Source: Bacteroidota bacterium
GTDB lineage: Bacteria > Bacteroidota > Bacteroidia > Chitinophagales > Chitinophagaceae
Length of the DNA stretch: 38,891 bases
Assembly: GCA_023429825.1 (NCBI GenBank)
Contig: JAEZDC010000086.1
Location: 1 to 38,891, forward strand
Direction: 5' to 3'
The first letter of the stretch is position 1. Each line of letters starts with the position of its first letter. Positions 1-8,648 of this stretch are shown one piece after another. Below the pieces are notes generated by a model that ran no database searches, had not been told where the DNA came from, and was given only the letters and a program-made list of their open reading frames with translations. A program made the position numbers and the translations under genes.

Positions 1-2156
1 TTCGTATCGGCAGCTTCCTTCTTCTCCGGCTCCATGATCTTCACTTCATCAATAGGTACTGGCTTCGGAAGTTTAGAGAGGATGCTGTTGAAATTATCTT
101 CAGGAGTAGGAGGAACACTCTTTATCGCTTCTGCATAAGATACAGCCACCACTTCCATCCCAGGCTTAACATCACTCAACTTTGCGATCCCCGTGTCTCT
201 AGTGATAGATGCAATAGAGACATCCATATTGAGTGTGACTTTCTTGACAGCCTCGGGATTCATCTCCTTATCATGATACAGTATCTTCTCTACCTGAAGA
301 TCCATCATCTTTTTGATCGTATCAACTGAAACCACCTTCCCATTCGCAACAAAATACGCCTGCTGCATATTCAGTGGCGGCGTTTGATCTGGTTGTGGCG
401 ATTGCTGCGCTTCTTCATCTGGAACTGTTGTATCAAAATCGATCCATCCATACTGAGGGAAATACACCTGCACCCATGCATGCGCCTGGTCTTCATAGAA
501 CCAATACCATCCGGGGTTCTTAGTACTGCGATCAACAGTTAAAAAACCAGTTGCAATTCTTGACGGAATGCCAAGGGCTCTCAACATAAATAAAGTAGCG
601 CCTGCATAATATGCACAATAGCCTTTTCTGTTTTCAAATAAGAAGTAATTCAACTTGCTGGCACTTGGTAAACCAGGAACACCGGGATTATCAGTGTACT
701 TAAACAAAGGCTGTCCGTATTCATCTTTGCCTAAGAAATAATCTCGCAGTGCGATCACTTTATCAACAGGAGTGCTTGCATCCTTTGTTACATTAACTGC
801 AAGATCTTTTATTCTTTTGTACTCTTCATTGCTGGGCATGAAGGTGTAATAATCGAGGAAAGTTTTTTCTACTGTGTTGAAGTCGTTTACTTTTCTTAGT
901 TCATTGAATCGCTCTTCCTGGAAAGCTTCCAATTGAAAATTACCTGCGGGATTATAAACGAAATAAGCACTGTTCAATTCGCTCACCCACATCTTTGTTC
1001 TATACGCTGTGCGGTATTGCTCTTTAAATGCTTTATCAACAGATATAGGCTGGCAGAAGAATCCATTTGACGGAGCCATGTATTCCGTAGGGGAAAGGTA
1101 CACCGTATACACATCCGCATTCACCACTTTCCTTTTCAATACACCACCACTCTTTTGCATGATGGAAGAATCTGTCTTAGCAAAATATAATGGTATCTGC
1201 GACGGATCAGGTTTGAAGAGGTCATTCGACGGCATGTTCTTATCCGTTTCAAACGTCTGGGTTAATGTATCAAACTTGGTAAAGTAATCATTGGTAAAAT
1301 AGAGTGGGTTAGGAGTGCTTCCATCAGCAAAATAGTTATCCAGCTTCGCAACAAACACCAGCCTGTTCTTACCCCTGCCGAAAGAACCGGTGACCTGCAT
1401 GTCCTTCTTCTGCTTGATCGTTCCGTCTTTATTCTCCTGCGTTAGTGTTTCTTTGTTGTCTTTCTTATCATCCTTTCCCTGTCCTGCCCCCCATTCTTTC
1501 TCAATGGCTTTGAATTCCTGTTCAAATGCGGTGAACATCACGAGCAAAATAATTCCGATCACTGCGGCAAAGCCGATCATTCTTTTTGTAATGAACCAGC
1601 CAAATCCTTTCTCATCTTCATTCATATTCCGGATGAGTTCGGCAGTATATATCATGTAAAAAGCGTACACCAGTGTAGGAGCAAACGATAATAAAATAGT
1701 AGATGCTTTGGCGTCACTAATCTTACTTACAATAACGATCTGTAAAGCAAGCAGGCCAACCGACCATAACACAGTGAAATATCTTGATCTTGAAAATCCA
1801 TACCCCGCCAACCATCCCACAAAGAACAATGTTGCATTGATCTTGAAATTGATCGCCATCAATGCCGTATCAAATTCGCCTATCACCAGCCTGTTCATTA
1901 TAGAATATGCAACGAAGAGTAACAGGAATAATGCAGCGATAGTTGTCCAAAATCTAAAACGTACGGAATAAAAAACTATGGCACCTACACACCCAATAGA
2001 GAACATGAAACCCTGGAAGACCCATTTGTTCTGCAAGACGTTGTAATAATTGTTTGCAGTGAATAAGAAATAATATGCAAGTGCGATCGTAGGAACGCCC
2101 AGCAAAAATAATTGTGCTAAAACTTTCTTCCAGCTATGTACTTTACCCAACCTCAT
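1..2156 (-). CDS. membrane-anchored transglutaminase-like protein (3' end outside window)
   Basis: The frame is open from the ATG at 2156 to the left edge, about 718 codons, so the C-terminus is missing. The first ~210 residues hold about seven hydrophobic membrane segments. A large domain follows, ending in a transglutaminase-like core: Cys514 in GYCAYYAG, His559 in AHAWV and Asp573 in WIDFD form the expected catalytic triad. This layout matches the transglutaminase/DUF3488-type proteins that are usually encoded beside DUF58 proteins. The family has papain-like transglutaminase or protease folds; the real substrate is generally unknown. The start codon overlaps the stop of the upstream DUF58 gene (TAATG), which implies translational coupling. 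Family call is confident; the biochemical role is not known. Confidence 0.88.
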   Translation of the reverse strand, partial: MRLGKVHSWKKVLAQLFLLGVPTIALAYYFLFTANNYYNVLQNKWVFQGFMFSIGCVGAIVFYSVRFRFWTTIAALFLLLFVAYSIMNRLVIGEFDTALMAINFKINATLFFVGWLAGYGFSRSRYFTVLWSVGLLALQIVIVSKISDAKASTILLSFAPTLVYAFYMIYTAELIRNMNEDEKGFGWFITKRMIGFAAVIGIILLVMFTAFEQEFKAIEKEWGAGQGKDDKKDNKETLTQENKDGTIKQKKDMQVTGSFGRGKNRLVFVAKLDNYFADGSTPNPLYFTNDYFTKFDTLTQTFETDKNMPSNDLFKPDPSQIPLYFAKTDSSIMQKSGGVLKRKVVNADVYTVYLSPTEYMAPSNGFFCQPISVDKAFKEQYRTAYRTKMWVSELNSAYFVYNPAGNFQLEAFQEERFNELRKVNDFNTVEKTFLDYYTFMPSNEEYKRIKDLAVNVTKDASTPVDKVIALRDYFLGKDEYGQPLFKYTDNPGVPGLPSASKLNYFLFENRKGYCAYYAGATLFMLRALGIPSRIATGFLTVDRSTKNPGWYWFYEDQAHAWVQVYFPQYGWIDFDTTVPDEEAQQSPQPDQTPPLNMQQAYFVANGKVVSVDTIKKMMDLQVEKILYHDKEMNPEAVKKVTLNMDVSIASITRDTGIAKLSDVKPGMEVVAVSYAEAIKSVPPTPEDNFNSILSKLPKPVPIDEVKIMEPEKKEAADT

Positions 2157-3526
2157 TATAGAATCACCGGTTTTTCAAATTTTCTTAAAAGCTGATCGAT
2201 CTTCTTTTCATTCTCCAGCAGTTTAGATCGGTTCAATGAAAGATTCCATAAACGCTTATAATTTTCTATCTCATCTTTTTCCTGTTGCACAAACAACCAC
2301 TGCACCCAATCGCCGATATTGTGTTTCTCAAGGCTGTGACTGAGCTTTACAAAGAGGATGATCACATCATTGCCATATTGGTCAGCAATATTTCTTATTT
2401 CATCCACATCATTTAAGGAACTCACCACCAGTACCGCGGTCTCATTCGATCTGAAGTAGCCGGATAAAGCTTTACCCGTTTGCCATTTACTGGTACTGAT
2501 GATATATTTCACTTCCTGCTGTGCACTATTGAAATGCTGTGCAGGCGTAGACTGGTCAGCCACATAACGCACTTCTAATCCTTGCTTCGTCAACTGCTGG
2601 TATACTGTCCACAGAACAGATTTATAGTAATTGAGAAAAGGAATCGCTACTACTTTATTCTCACGAAGATCAAAGCTGTCAAAGAATGAAGCATATAAAT
2701 AGATATGCGAGGCATAAGGATCCATGATCTCCGGTATTCGCACCACCAGCTCTTTATTCTTCGCATATATCTTCCAAACGATGCGCCGCACATCATCATT
2801 CGTTTCAAAATGTTTGTAGTTGACATATTCACCTTCCACCTTTTTCAACTCCTCAATACGCTGCGTGGTCTCTTCTGTTTTCCTGGGAAAAGCGGTCATA
2901 TCTTTTAAATGCCTGAGATCCGGCTGTGTGATAAACCTGTTCTCGGCTTTTACATTCACTGCGATGGAAAAGAATTGAAAGAAGTCTTCAAAATAGATGA
3001 TGCCGCGGCTGACATGATATTCTTTGATCTCCGGAAGCTTCCAATAGTACACCCCATCGATCACATTGGAAAAGAATTTTCTCTTTCCTTGCTCAACAAG
3101 AGAGAACTTATCCGAATAATGATGTGTATCGTACTGCAGTCGCAGCTTCACAAAACCAAGGAATGGTTTCAATACTGGTTTTAAATGGATCTTTACCGGT
3201 TGTTTATTCTGAAGCGAACTTTCTGCAGAACCTGTCTCTACTTTAAAGCTAACGTCATTCTTACGTTTGTGCATGATGAACATCAGCCATGAGAGCAGTA
3301 CCGATATCAACGCAAGCCCGATCGCCACAACCGTAAATACCAATGCCACTTTTAACAGTAATGAGAAGATGTCGCCAAACGCTGTATCAGGAACCACCTC
3401 TGTTTTATTCAGCCAGTTCCACACCAGCCAACCCATTAACACGAAAGCAAAGAAATACCAGGAAAAGGGTACAAAGAAAGCAGCCTGTTGAATCTTCCTG
3501 CCAATATTAATCACACGTTTCCTCAT
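2156..3526 (-). CDS. DUF58 domain protein
   Basis: About 456 residues from the preferred ATG at 3526. Two hydrophobic segments lie near residues 13-38 and 53-86, followed by a soluble part. The DUF58 signature DDVRRIVWKIYAKNKELVVR lies near residues 244-263, and the C-terminal part has a von Willebrand-A-like alternation of strands and helices. DUF58 proteins are typically co-encoded with a MoxR AAA+ ATPase and a transglutaminase-like membrane protein. The latter is present directly downstream, but no MoxR gene is visible here. A longer frame from 3703 would run into the divergent methyltransferase. The 3526 start is favoured because a TATCTTAC box (3543-3536) lies 9 bases before it. Molecular function unknown. 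Confidence 0.85.
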   Translation of the reverse strand: MRKRVINIGRKIQQAAFFVPFSWYFFAFVLMGWLVWNWLNKTEVVPDTAFGDIFSLLLKVALVFTVVAIGLALISVLLSWLMFIMHKRKNDVSFKVETGSAESSLQNKQPVKIHLKPVLKPFLGFVKLRLQYDTHHYSDKFSLVEQGKRKFFSNVIDGVYYWKLPEIKEYHVSRGIIYFEDFFQFFSIAVNVKAENRFITQPDLRHLKDMTAFPRKTEETTQRIEELKKVEGEYVNYKHFETNDDVRRIVWKIYAKNKELVVRIPEIMDPYASHIYLYASFFDSFDLRENKVVAIPFLNYYKSVLWTVYQQLTKQGLEVRYVADQSTPAQHFNSAQQEVKYIISTSKWQTGKALSGYFRSNETAVLVVSSLNDVDEIRNIADQYGNDVIILFVKLSHSLEKHNIGDWVQWLFVQQEKDEIENYKRLWNLSLNRSKLLENEKKIDQLLRKFEKPVIL

Positions 3527-3622
3527 CTTGAACTCGTAAGATAAAGAAAGAATATATGCAGAAAAAACTGATACCAGCATGTAGGTATTTTTAACCCAAA
3601 CTTTGCTTTCTTTGCCCACCCA

Positions 3623-4525
3623 ATGATGGAGACCATCACATATCAAACCTGTCCTGTTTGCAAGAGCAGCGATGTGGCGATCAAACTGGCTGCAAAGGAT
3701 CATACCGTTTCACAGGAAGTATTTGAAGTGTGGGAATGTAAACACTGCACATTAGCATTTACACAGAATGTTCCTGCAGCAAACGCCATCGGCAAATACT
3801 ATCAATCGGCCGATTATGTTTCGCATTCCGATACCAGGAAAGGTTTGATCAACCGCTTATACCATTTTGTAAGAGGCATTACGCTTCGTACTAAACGCAA
3901 CCTGGTAAAAAATGTAACAACGCTCTCCAAAGGAAATTTGTTAGACGTTGGTGCCGGCACCGGGGCTTTCACTGCTACTATGAAGAAAGCTGGTTGGAAT
4001 GTAAAAGGATTAGAACCAGATGAAACAGCCAGGCAGAATGCCAAGACCAATCACCAGCTCGAATTAGAAACATTGGATGTATTACACCAACAACCCACAT
4101 CACACTACGATGCCATCACTATGTGGCATGTACTCGAGCATGTGCATGACCTGCATCAATACCTGGATACATTCCATCGCATCTTACAACCTACCGGTAC
4201 CCTCATTGTTGCGGTGCCCAACTACACCAGCGAAGATGCCGCTATCTATAAAGAACATTGGGCGGCTTATGATGTGCCGCGTCATCTGTATCACTTCTCT
4301 CCAAATAGCATGGATATTTTAATGGAGCAGCACAATATGCAGGTGGTCGCTCACAAGCCTATGTGGTTCGACAGCTTTTATGTGTCTATGCTTAGTGAGA
4401 AATATAAAAGCGGCAGCAATAATTATCTTTCGGCTCTAATGAATGGTGCATTATCCAACTGGAAAGCATTGGGTGATGTATCCCGCTGCAGTTCGGTTAT
4501 CTATATTATTCGAAGGAAGAATTAG
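3623..4525 (+). CDS. class I SAM-dependent methyltransferase with N-terminal zinc ribbon
   Basis: 300 residues. The N-terminus carries a CxxC...CxxC zinc ribbon (Cys10, Cys13, Cys39, Cys42). A Rossmann-type methyltransferase domain follows, with SAM motif I as LLDVGAGTG (Asp108 to Gly114), an acidic residue at the end of strand 2 (LEPDE) and MWHVLEHV as the usual post-II motif. This is the Methyltransf_11/23-like group common in Bacteroidota; the substrate cannot be told from sequence. ATG codons at 3623 and 3626 are both possible. A TTTCTTTG box (3607-3614) precedes the start by 8 bases. The last sense codon and stop, AAT TAG, form the first unit of an 8-bp repeat array, so the C-terminal Asn may be repeat-derived. 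Confidence 0.88.
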   Translation: MMETITYQTCPVCKSSDVAIKLAAKDHTVSQEVFEVWECKHCTLAFTQNVPAANAIGKYYQSADYVSHSDTRKGLINRLYHFVRGITLRTKRNLVKNVTTLSKGNLLDVGAGTGAFTATMKKAGWNVKGLEPDETARQNAKTNHQLELETLDVLHQQPTSHYDAITMWHVLEHVHDLHQYLDTFHRILQPTGTLIVAVPNYTSEDAAIYKEHWAAYDVPRHLYHFSPNSMDILMEQHNMQVVAHKPMWFDSFYVSMLSEKYKSGSNNYLSALMNGALSNWKALGDVSRCSSVIYIIRRKN

Positions 4526-4659
4526 GTAATTAGTTAATTAGCCAATTTACCAATTGAACACCGCCTTCATTGAAACTCCGAGATCCAATTCGCTAATTGT
4601 CCTAATTGTCACAGTATCGAATTGGCATATTGTCGAATTATCAAATTGCCGAATTGTTT
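4520..4659 (+). repeat. degenerate 8-bp repeat array (AATTNNNN), array A
   Basis: AATT starts at 4520, 4528, 4536, 4544 and 4552, exactly every 8 bases. After a diverged stretch it resumes at 4587, 4595, 4604 (one extra base), 4620, 4628 (as TATT), 4636, 4644 and 4652. The four variable bases favour patterns such as AGCC, GTCA and GCCG. The array starts in the final AAT TAG of the methyltransferase gene and fills most of the gap before the Fpg-family gene. No hairpin of terminator type is seen. Related arrays lie at 16137-16268 and 17938-17977. Confidence 0.85.
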
Positions 4660-4707
4660 TATGGCACAAATTTTCAGGAATGATATACTGCAGCAAATCA
4701 TCAACAT

Positions 4708-5484
4708 ATGCCAGAGTTGCCCGATTTACAGGTCTTCAGTAAAAATCTCACAAAGAAACTAGCCGGTAAGAAGCTGGTAAAGCTTGATCTTATTGAAAAG
4801 AAGAAATTGAAAGTATCTGCAGCGTCTATCAGGAAATCAGTCGAGGGAAAGAAACTGCAGGAAGTATATCGCTCGGGCAAAGAACTGCGTTTCAAATTTG
4901 ATGAGGATGCCATCATTGGATTGCACCTGATGTTACATGGCGATCTGCATCTCTACGAAGGAAAGAACACCCGCAAAAGCACCATCGCTACCATGCAATT
5001 TCACGACGAAACCGGGTTAGCGATCACCGACTGGCAGGGCATGGCTAATCTTCAACTTAACCCCACAGATAAAGAGGGAATAGATGCTTTGGATGCAAAG
5101 CTCAATGCATCCTACCTGGAAGAAGCGTTGCAAACACGGGCCATTGTAAAGAATGTATTGATGGATCAAAACATCATTCGTGGTATTGGTAATGCTTACG
5201 CAGATGAGATATTATGGGAAGCTGGTATTTCTCCTTTCTCTATCAGCAATAGAATTCCAAAGAAAAAGATCAAGGAGCTGGCGAAGAAAATCAAAAAGGT
5301 ATTGAAGGATGCAGAGAAGAATATCCTCAACTCAAATCCCGATCTGATCTCAGGTGAGGTGAGAGGGTTCCTGAAAATCCATAATGCAAAAAAGAAAGAA
5401 AGCCCCGGGGGTAGTGCGATACTCACCAAGACTGCCGGCGGAAGAAAAACTTATTATACAGAAGAACAAGAATTGTATATCTGA
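4708..5484 (+). CDS. Fpg/Nei-family DNA glycosylase with cysteine-free finger
   Basis: 258 residues. It starts MPELPD, giving the catalytic Pro2 (Schiff-base nucleophile) and Glu3 of formamidopyrimidine-DNA glycosylases. Lys58 in SGKEL matches the conserved beta-turn lysine, and IIRGIGNAYADEILWEAG (about 157-173) is the helix-two-turn-helix region. The family excises oxidised bases and cleaves at abasic sites. The C-terminal finger, normally four-cysteine and zinc-binding, has no cysteine; the whole protein lacks Cys. The finger arginine is kept in GGRKTYY (Arg246), as in the zincless fingers of NEIL1 and plant Fpg. Its TGA overlaps the next ATG (TGATG), so the two genes are probably coupled. 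Family call is strong, exact base specificity unknown. Confidence 0.87.
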   Translation: MPELPDLQVFSKNLTKKLAGKKLVKLDLIEKKKLKVSAASIRKSVEGKKLQEVYRSGKELRFKFDEDAIIGLHLMLHGDLHLYEGKNTRKSTIATMQFHDETGLAITDWQGMANLQLNPTDKEGIDALDAKLNASYLEEALQTRAIVKNVLMDQNIIRGIGNAYADEILWEAGISPFSISNRIPKKKIKELAKKIKKVLKDAEKNILNSNPDLISGEVRGFLKIHNAKKKESPGGSAILTKTAGGRKTYYTEEQELYI

Positions 5485-5879
5485 TGACATTACGTGTAAC
5501 AGATACAAACCTTTTACAAAAAGCACAGCAGGCTGAAGCTGATGCAGAATTAGAACAGGCTGCATCATTGTACGAGGAACTCATCAAAGACGAACCTCGT
5601 AACGAATTGGCTTACCATCGCCTGATGATAATCTATCGCAAACTCAAACAACCCAAAGACGAACTACGCATCATTAACTCCGGCATCAAAGCGTTCCAGC
5701 AGTTCTACCAAAGCCAGGTAAAGAAGCGGGTGGGCAGAAGCGCTAAAGTTGCCCAGCTTAGCAAAGCATTACTAAAGTCCGCGGGTCTCGCAGATAAAAA
5801 AGGCATATCCACTTATGACCCAGAACCAATCGCCGCCTGGAAAAAGCGTAAAGCATTGGTAGAAAAGAAACTGAAGTAA
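5484..5879 (+). CDS. small TPR-like helical protein
   Basis: 131 residues, start overlapping the stop of the glycosylase gene (TGATG). The N-terminal ~60 residues read as tetratricopeptide-type helix pairs: the segment around LEQAASLYEELIKDEPRNELAYHRL has the Ala, Tyr and Pro spacing of a TPR. The C-terminal half is very basic (many Lys/Arg). No signal peptide or membrane segment is seen, so it is probably cytoplasmic. The coupling to a DNA-repair enzyme and the basic tail are compatible with a nucleic-acid-related or scaffolding role, but that is inference. No specific family recognised beyond TPR-like. Confidence 0.75.
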   Translation: MTLRVTDTNLLQKAQQAEADAELEQAASLYEELIKDEPRNELAYHRLMIIYRKLKQPKDELRIINSGIKAFQQFYQSQVKKRVGRSAKVAQLSKALLKSAGLADKKGISTYDPEPIAAWKKRKALVEKKLK

Positions 5880-5937
5880 ATCTTAACACTTTTAACAATT
5901 CCCGCCAAAGGTCAATCCGTACTGCCATTTATCCGAA

Positions 5938-5963
5938 AGGATTCGTAGATGTGAGAGAATCCT
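5938..5963. repeat. small inverted repeat upstream of outer-membrane protein gene
   Basis: AGGATTC (5938-5944) and GAATCCT (5957-5963) are perfect 7-bp arms with a 12-base loop, 45 bases before the start of the outer-membrane protein gene. It could be an operator or leader hairpin. There is no T-tract, so it is not a terminator. It may be chance. Confidence 0.3.
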
Positions 5964-6008
5964 CGTCTTTTTACATCAGAATCAACCAAACATCTAAAAT
6001 TCAGACAG

Positions 6009-8426
6009 ATGAAGCAGCATGTACTCACCATTTTATTTATTCTTCTCATCACTACCGTTTTTGCAGCACCGGCTGATAAAAAGATAACGGTGTCAGGTAC
6101 TGTCAAAGATAGCAGCCAGAAGAGCCTGGCATATGCCACCATCACCTTGTTTAAGAAAGACCAGTCACAACAGCCATATAAGATCACTTACACTAATGAT
6201 AAGGGAAGCTTCAAGATCGCTGATATTGATACTGGTGTGTACAAGCTTCTTATTACATATACAGGTTACGAGGATAAACAACAGGAGGTGGCGATCACCA
6301 CCGAGGCGATCGATCTTGGTGCGATACAACTATCACCGGCATCTGCTAAACTGCAGGGTGTGGTAGTTACAGCAAAAAGACCATTGATAGAGCAGGCTGA
6401 TGATAAGATCGTTTTCAACGTAGAGAACGATCCTGCTACAAAAACTGAAACAGCTATCGATATCCTACGAAAAACCCCTTTTGTTAGTGTTGACGGAGAG
6501 AACAATATCCAGGTGAATGGCCAGAGCAATTTCAAAGTGTTATTGAATGGGAGAGAAACCGCCATGTTTGCACAGAATGTAAAAGAAGCATTGAAAGGAT
6601 TTCCCGGCGCTTTGATCACCAAAATAGAAGTGATCACCTCTCCCGGTGCTAAGTACGATGCAGAAGGTATTGGCGGCATCATCAACATCATCACTAAGAA
6701 AAAGATGAAAGGTTACAACGGTTCAATAAATACTTATGCAACTACCAACCGTTTTGCTAACATCAACACCAATCTTAGTTTGAAATCTGGTAAGTTCGGT
6801 GCTACTGTATACTACGGAGCTGGTGGCAACTATAATATGCCGGGAAGAAGCAGAACAGAGACCACTCCGTATGTCTCTTCCATCTTTACAAAGAGAACAT
6901 TAGAAGGGGCGAGAAGACAAAGCAACTTCTGGAACTTCGGTAATGGCGAGGTGAACTACGAGATTGATTCTGTAAGAACACTCAGTGCTTATGCCAACGT
7001 AAGCGGTGGATCGAACAAACAGGTACTGAACCAAACAGTGACAACTGATTTTGCTTCAGCTCCATCCACCACCAGTTACTACGACCTTTCCAGCAGGAAT
7101 GAATACCCCACCAAAAGTATTGGAACAGATTTCATCCGCAAGTACAGCACCAACAGCGAAAGAGAGTTCAGCATTCGTTTGAATGGTGAGTTTGGCAACA
7201 GCAATACTTTCAGCAACAGCGTGCAGGATAATCAAACTACTGATCGTTACATCTCCAACAAAAGTGTGGCAGTGAACAGGCAGTATACGATGCAGTCAGA
7301 TTATATCCATCCTTTACAAAACAGCCAGAAGCTAGAAGGTGGCGTGAAGGCGATCATTCGCAGGGCATCTTCAGATTTCAATAGTTTGATCAAATACAAC
7401 TCACATGAAGACTTCAAAGTAAATCCTACTAATACCGATAATTTCGATTACAAACAGGACGTGTACAGTGCTTATGGCACCTACAGCTTCAAACTGAAGA
7501 AAACAACATTGCGTTTAGGTGCAAGAGTGGAGCACACGGTTGTGGATGGTAACTTCTCTTCATCTTCCACCAAAGTGAAACAAAGCTATACCAGCATTTT
7601 GCCGAACATTCAATCCACCACCAAGCTCAATAATACCACTACAATGGTGCTGAGTTATGGTAAGCGCTTACAACGTCCGTTCATCTGGAACCTGAACCCG
7701 TTTGTGAACAACAACGATTCATTGTACATCAGCTATGGTAACCCGGGTCTTGATCCGCAGACAATTCACAATGTATCTGCACAGGCAAGGTTTGCAATGG
7801 GACAAAATTTTGCTGGGCTTACTTTAAGCGGAAGCTACAGCGATGATATGATCGTTCAGTACTCTACTTTCAACCAGGCAACAGGTGTTACCAGTACAAC
7901 GAGTGAGAACTTAGGTGAAGAGATGCAGGTGAGTTTGAATGCGAATCTTACTTTGAAGCCCAACAAAGACTGGAGCATTTTCTTAAACGGTAATATCCGT
8001 TATAACAAAGTAAATAATAAAGCCATAGCAGGCATGTCGAACAGTGGAGTAGGAGGTAATGCAAACCTGAATACAAGCTATACCATCAACAAGCGATTTA
8101 ACGTAAGTGGTTATGCAGGTTTCTGGAGATCACCGGTGAGTATCCAGTTCACTTACCCGCTCAACACATGGTATGGAGTGAACTTTGGTTACAAGATGTT
8201 CAAAGAGAAATTGAATGTATCCGTAGGTGCAGCAGGCATGTTTGAGAAGAACAGGAATTATAAGATGATCATCAGGGATCCTAACTTCCAGACTGTGACC
8301 ACCAGTACCTTCCCATTCCGTGGGCTGGCTATGGCACTGACATGGAACTTTGGTAAGCTTACTGAGAATGTGTCGAAGAAGAAAGGCGTGAACAATGATG
8401 ATCTGATCGGCGGAGGAAATAACTAG
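6009..8426 (+). CDS. outer-membrane beta-barrel protein (TonB-receptor-like, carboxypeptidase-regulatory N-domain)
   Basis: 805 residues. A signal peptide (1-19, cleavage after VFA) is followed by a carboxypeptidase-regulatory-like beta-sandwich (about 25-110, TVSGTVKDSS...SYATI-type start). Next come a plug-like domain (about 115-235, with VVVTAKRPLIEQ, VLLNGRE and GIGGIINIITKK) and a long barrel rich in Tyr, Asn and Ser with alternating strands, like the Bacteroidota 'outer membrane protein beta-barrel family' (OMP_b-brl_3). These relatives of SusC-type receptors are thought to move nutrients or peptides with TonB; the substrate is unknown here. It has its own upstream gap and a strong terminator just downstream, so it looks monocistronic. 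Confidence 0.85.
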   Translation: MKQHVLTILFILLITTVFAAPADKKITVSGTVKDSSQKSLAYATITLFKKDQSQQPYKITYTNDKGSFKIADIDTGVYKLLITYTGYEDKQQEVAITTEAIDLGAIQLSPASAKLQGVVVTAKRPLIEQADDKIVFNVENDPATKTETAIDILRKTPFVSVDGENNIQVNGQSNFKVLLNGRETAMFAQNVKEALKGFPGALITKIEVITSPGAKYDAEGIGGIINIITKKKMKGYNGSINTYATTNRFANINTNLSLKSGKFGATVYYGAGGNYNMPGRSRTETTPYVSSIFTKRTLEGARRQSNFWNFGNGEVNYEIDSVRTLSAYANVSGGSNKQVLNQTVTTDFASAPSTTSYYDLSSRNEYPTKSIGTDFIRKYSTNSEREFSIRLNGEFGNSNTFSNSVQDNQTTDRYISNKSVAVNRQYTMQSDYIHPLQNSQKLEGGVKAIIRRASSDFNSLIKYNSHEDFKVNPTNTDNFDYKQDVYSAYGTYSFKLKKTTLRLGARVEHTVVDGNFSSSSTKVKQSYTSILPNIQSTTKLNNTTTMVLSYGKRLQRPFIWNLNPFVNNNDSLYISYGNPGLDPQTIHNVSAQARFAMGQNFAGLTLSGSYSDDMIVQYSTFNQATGVTSTTSENLGEEMQVSLNANLTLKPNKDWSIFLNGNIRYNKVNNKAIAGMSNSGVGGNANLNTSYTINKRFNVSGYAGFWRSPVSIQFTYPLNTWYGVNFGYKMFKEKLNVSVGAAGMFEKNRNYKMIIRDPNFQTVTTSTFPFRGLAMALTWNFGKLTENVSKKKGVNNDDLIGGGNN

Positions 8427-8444
8427 TAATACGATGAGAAAGAG

Positions 8445-8470
8445 AAAGGTGAGTATAAGCTCACCTTTTT
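8445..8470 (+). terminator. rho-independent terminator after outer-membrane protein gene
   Basis: AAAGGTGAG (8445-8453) pairs with CTCACCTTT (8460-8468), a 9-bp perfect stem with a 6-base loop TATAAG, followed by T-rich DNA through about 8477. It begins 18 bases after the stop of the plus-strand outer-membrane protein gene. Confidence 0.85.
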
Positions 8471-8648
8471 AATTTTTTACCCTAGTCAACAGTTCCTGCC
8501 AGTAACGCTTTTTAATTTCTTTACTACTGCTCCGGTTCTTTCTTGCTTGTGCTGCAACCGTAGTGCATCCTCTTAGCAGGCAGGAATGATCACTCACTTA
8601 TCATCATTTCTTGATAGTAAACCTTAGACTTCTCTGCTGGCTTTGTCA

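Noticed and set aside
3527..3703. A longer N-terminus for the DUF58 protein
   Set aside because: It would overlap the divergent methyltransferase gene by about 80 bases, and a TATCTTAC box sits before the shorter start.
4554..4742. A plus-strand frame of 62 codons through array A and into the glycosylase gene
   Set aside because: It lies on the 8-bp repeat, has no coding character and overlaps the start of the real glycosylase gene.
4708..5484. A frameshift that removed the zinc finger of the glycosylase
   Set aside because: The finger region is full length and keeps GGRKTYY with Arg246, so it is a zincless version and not a truncation.
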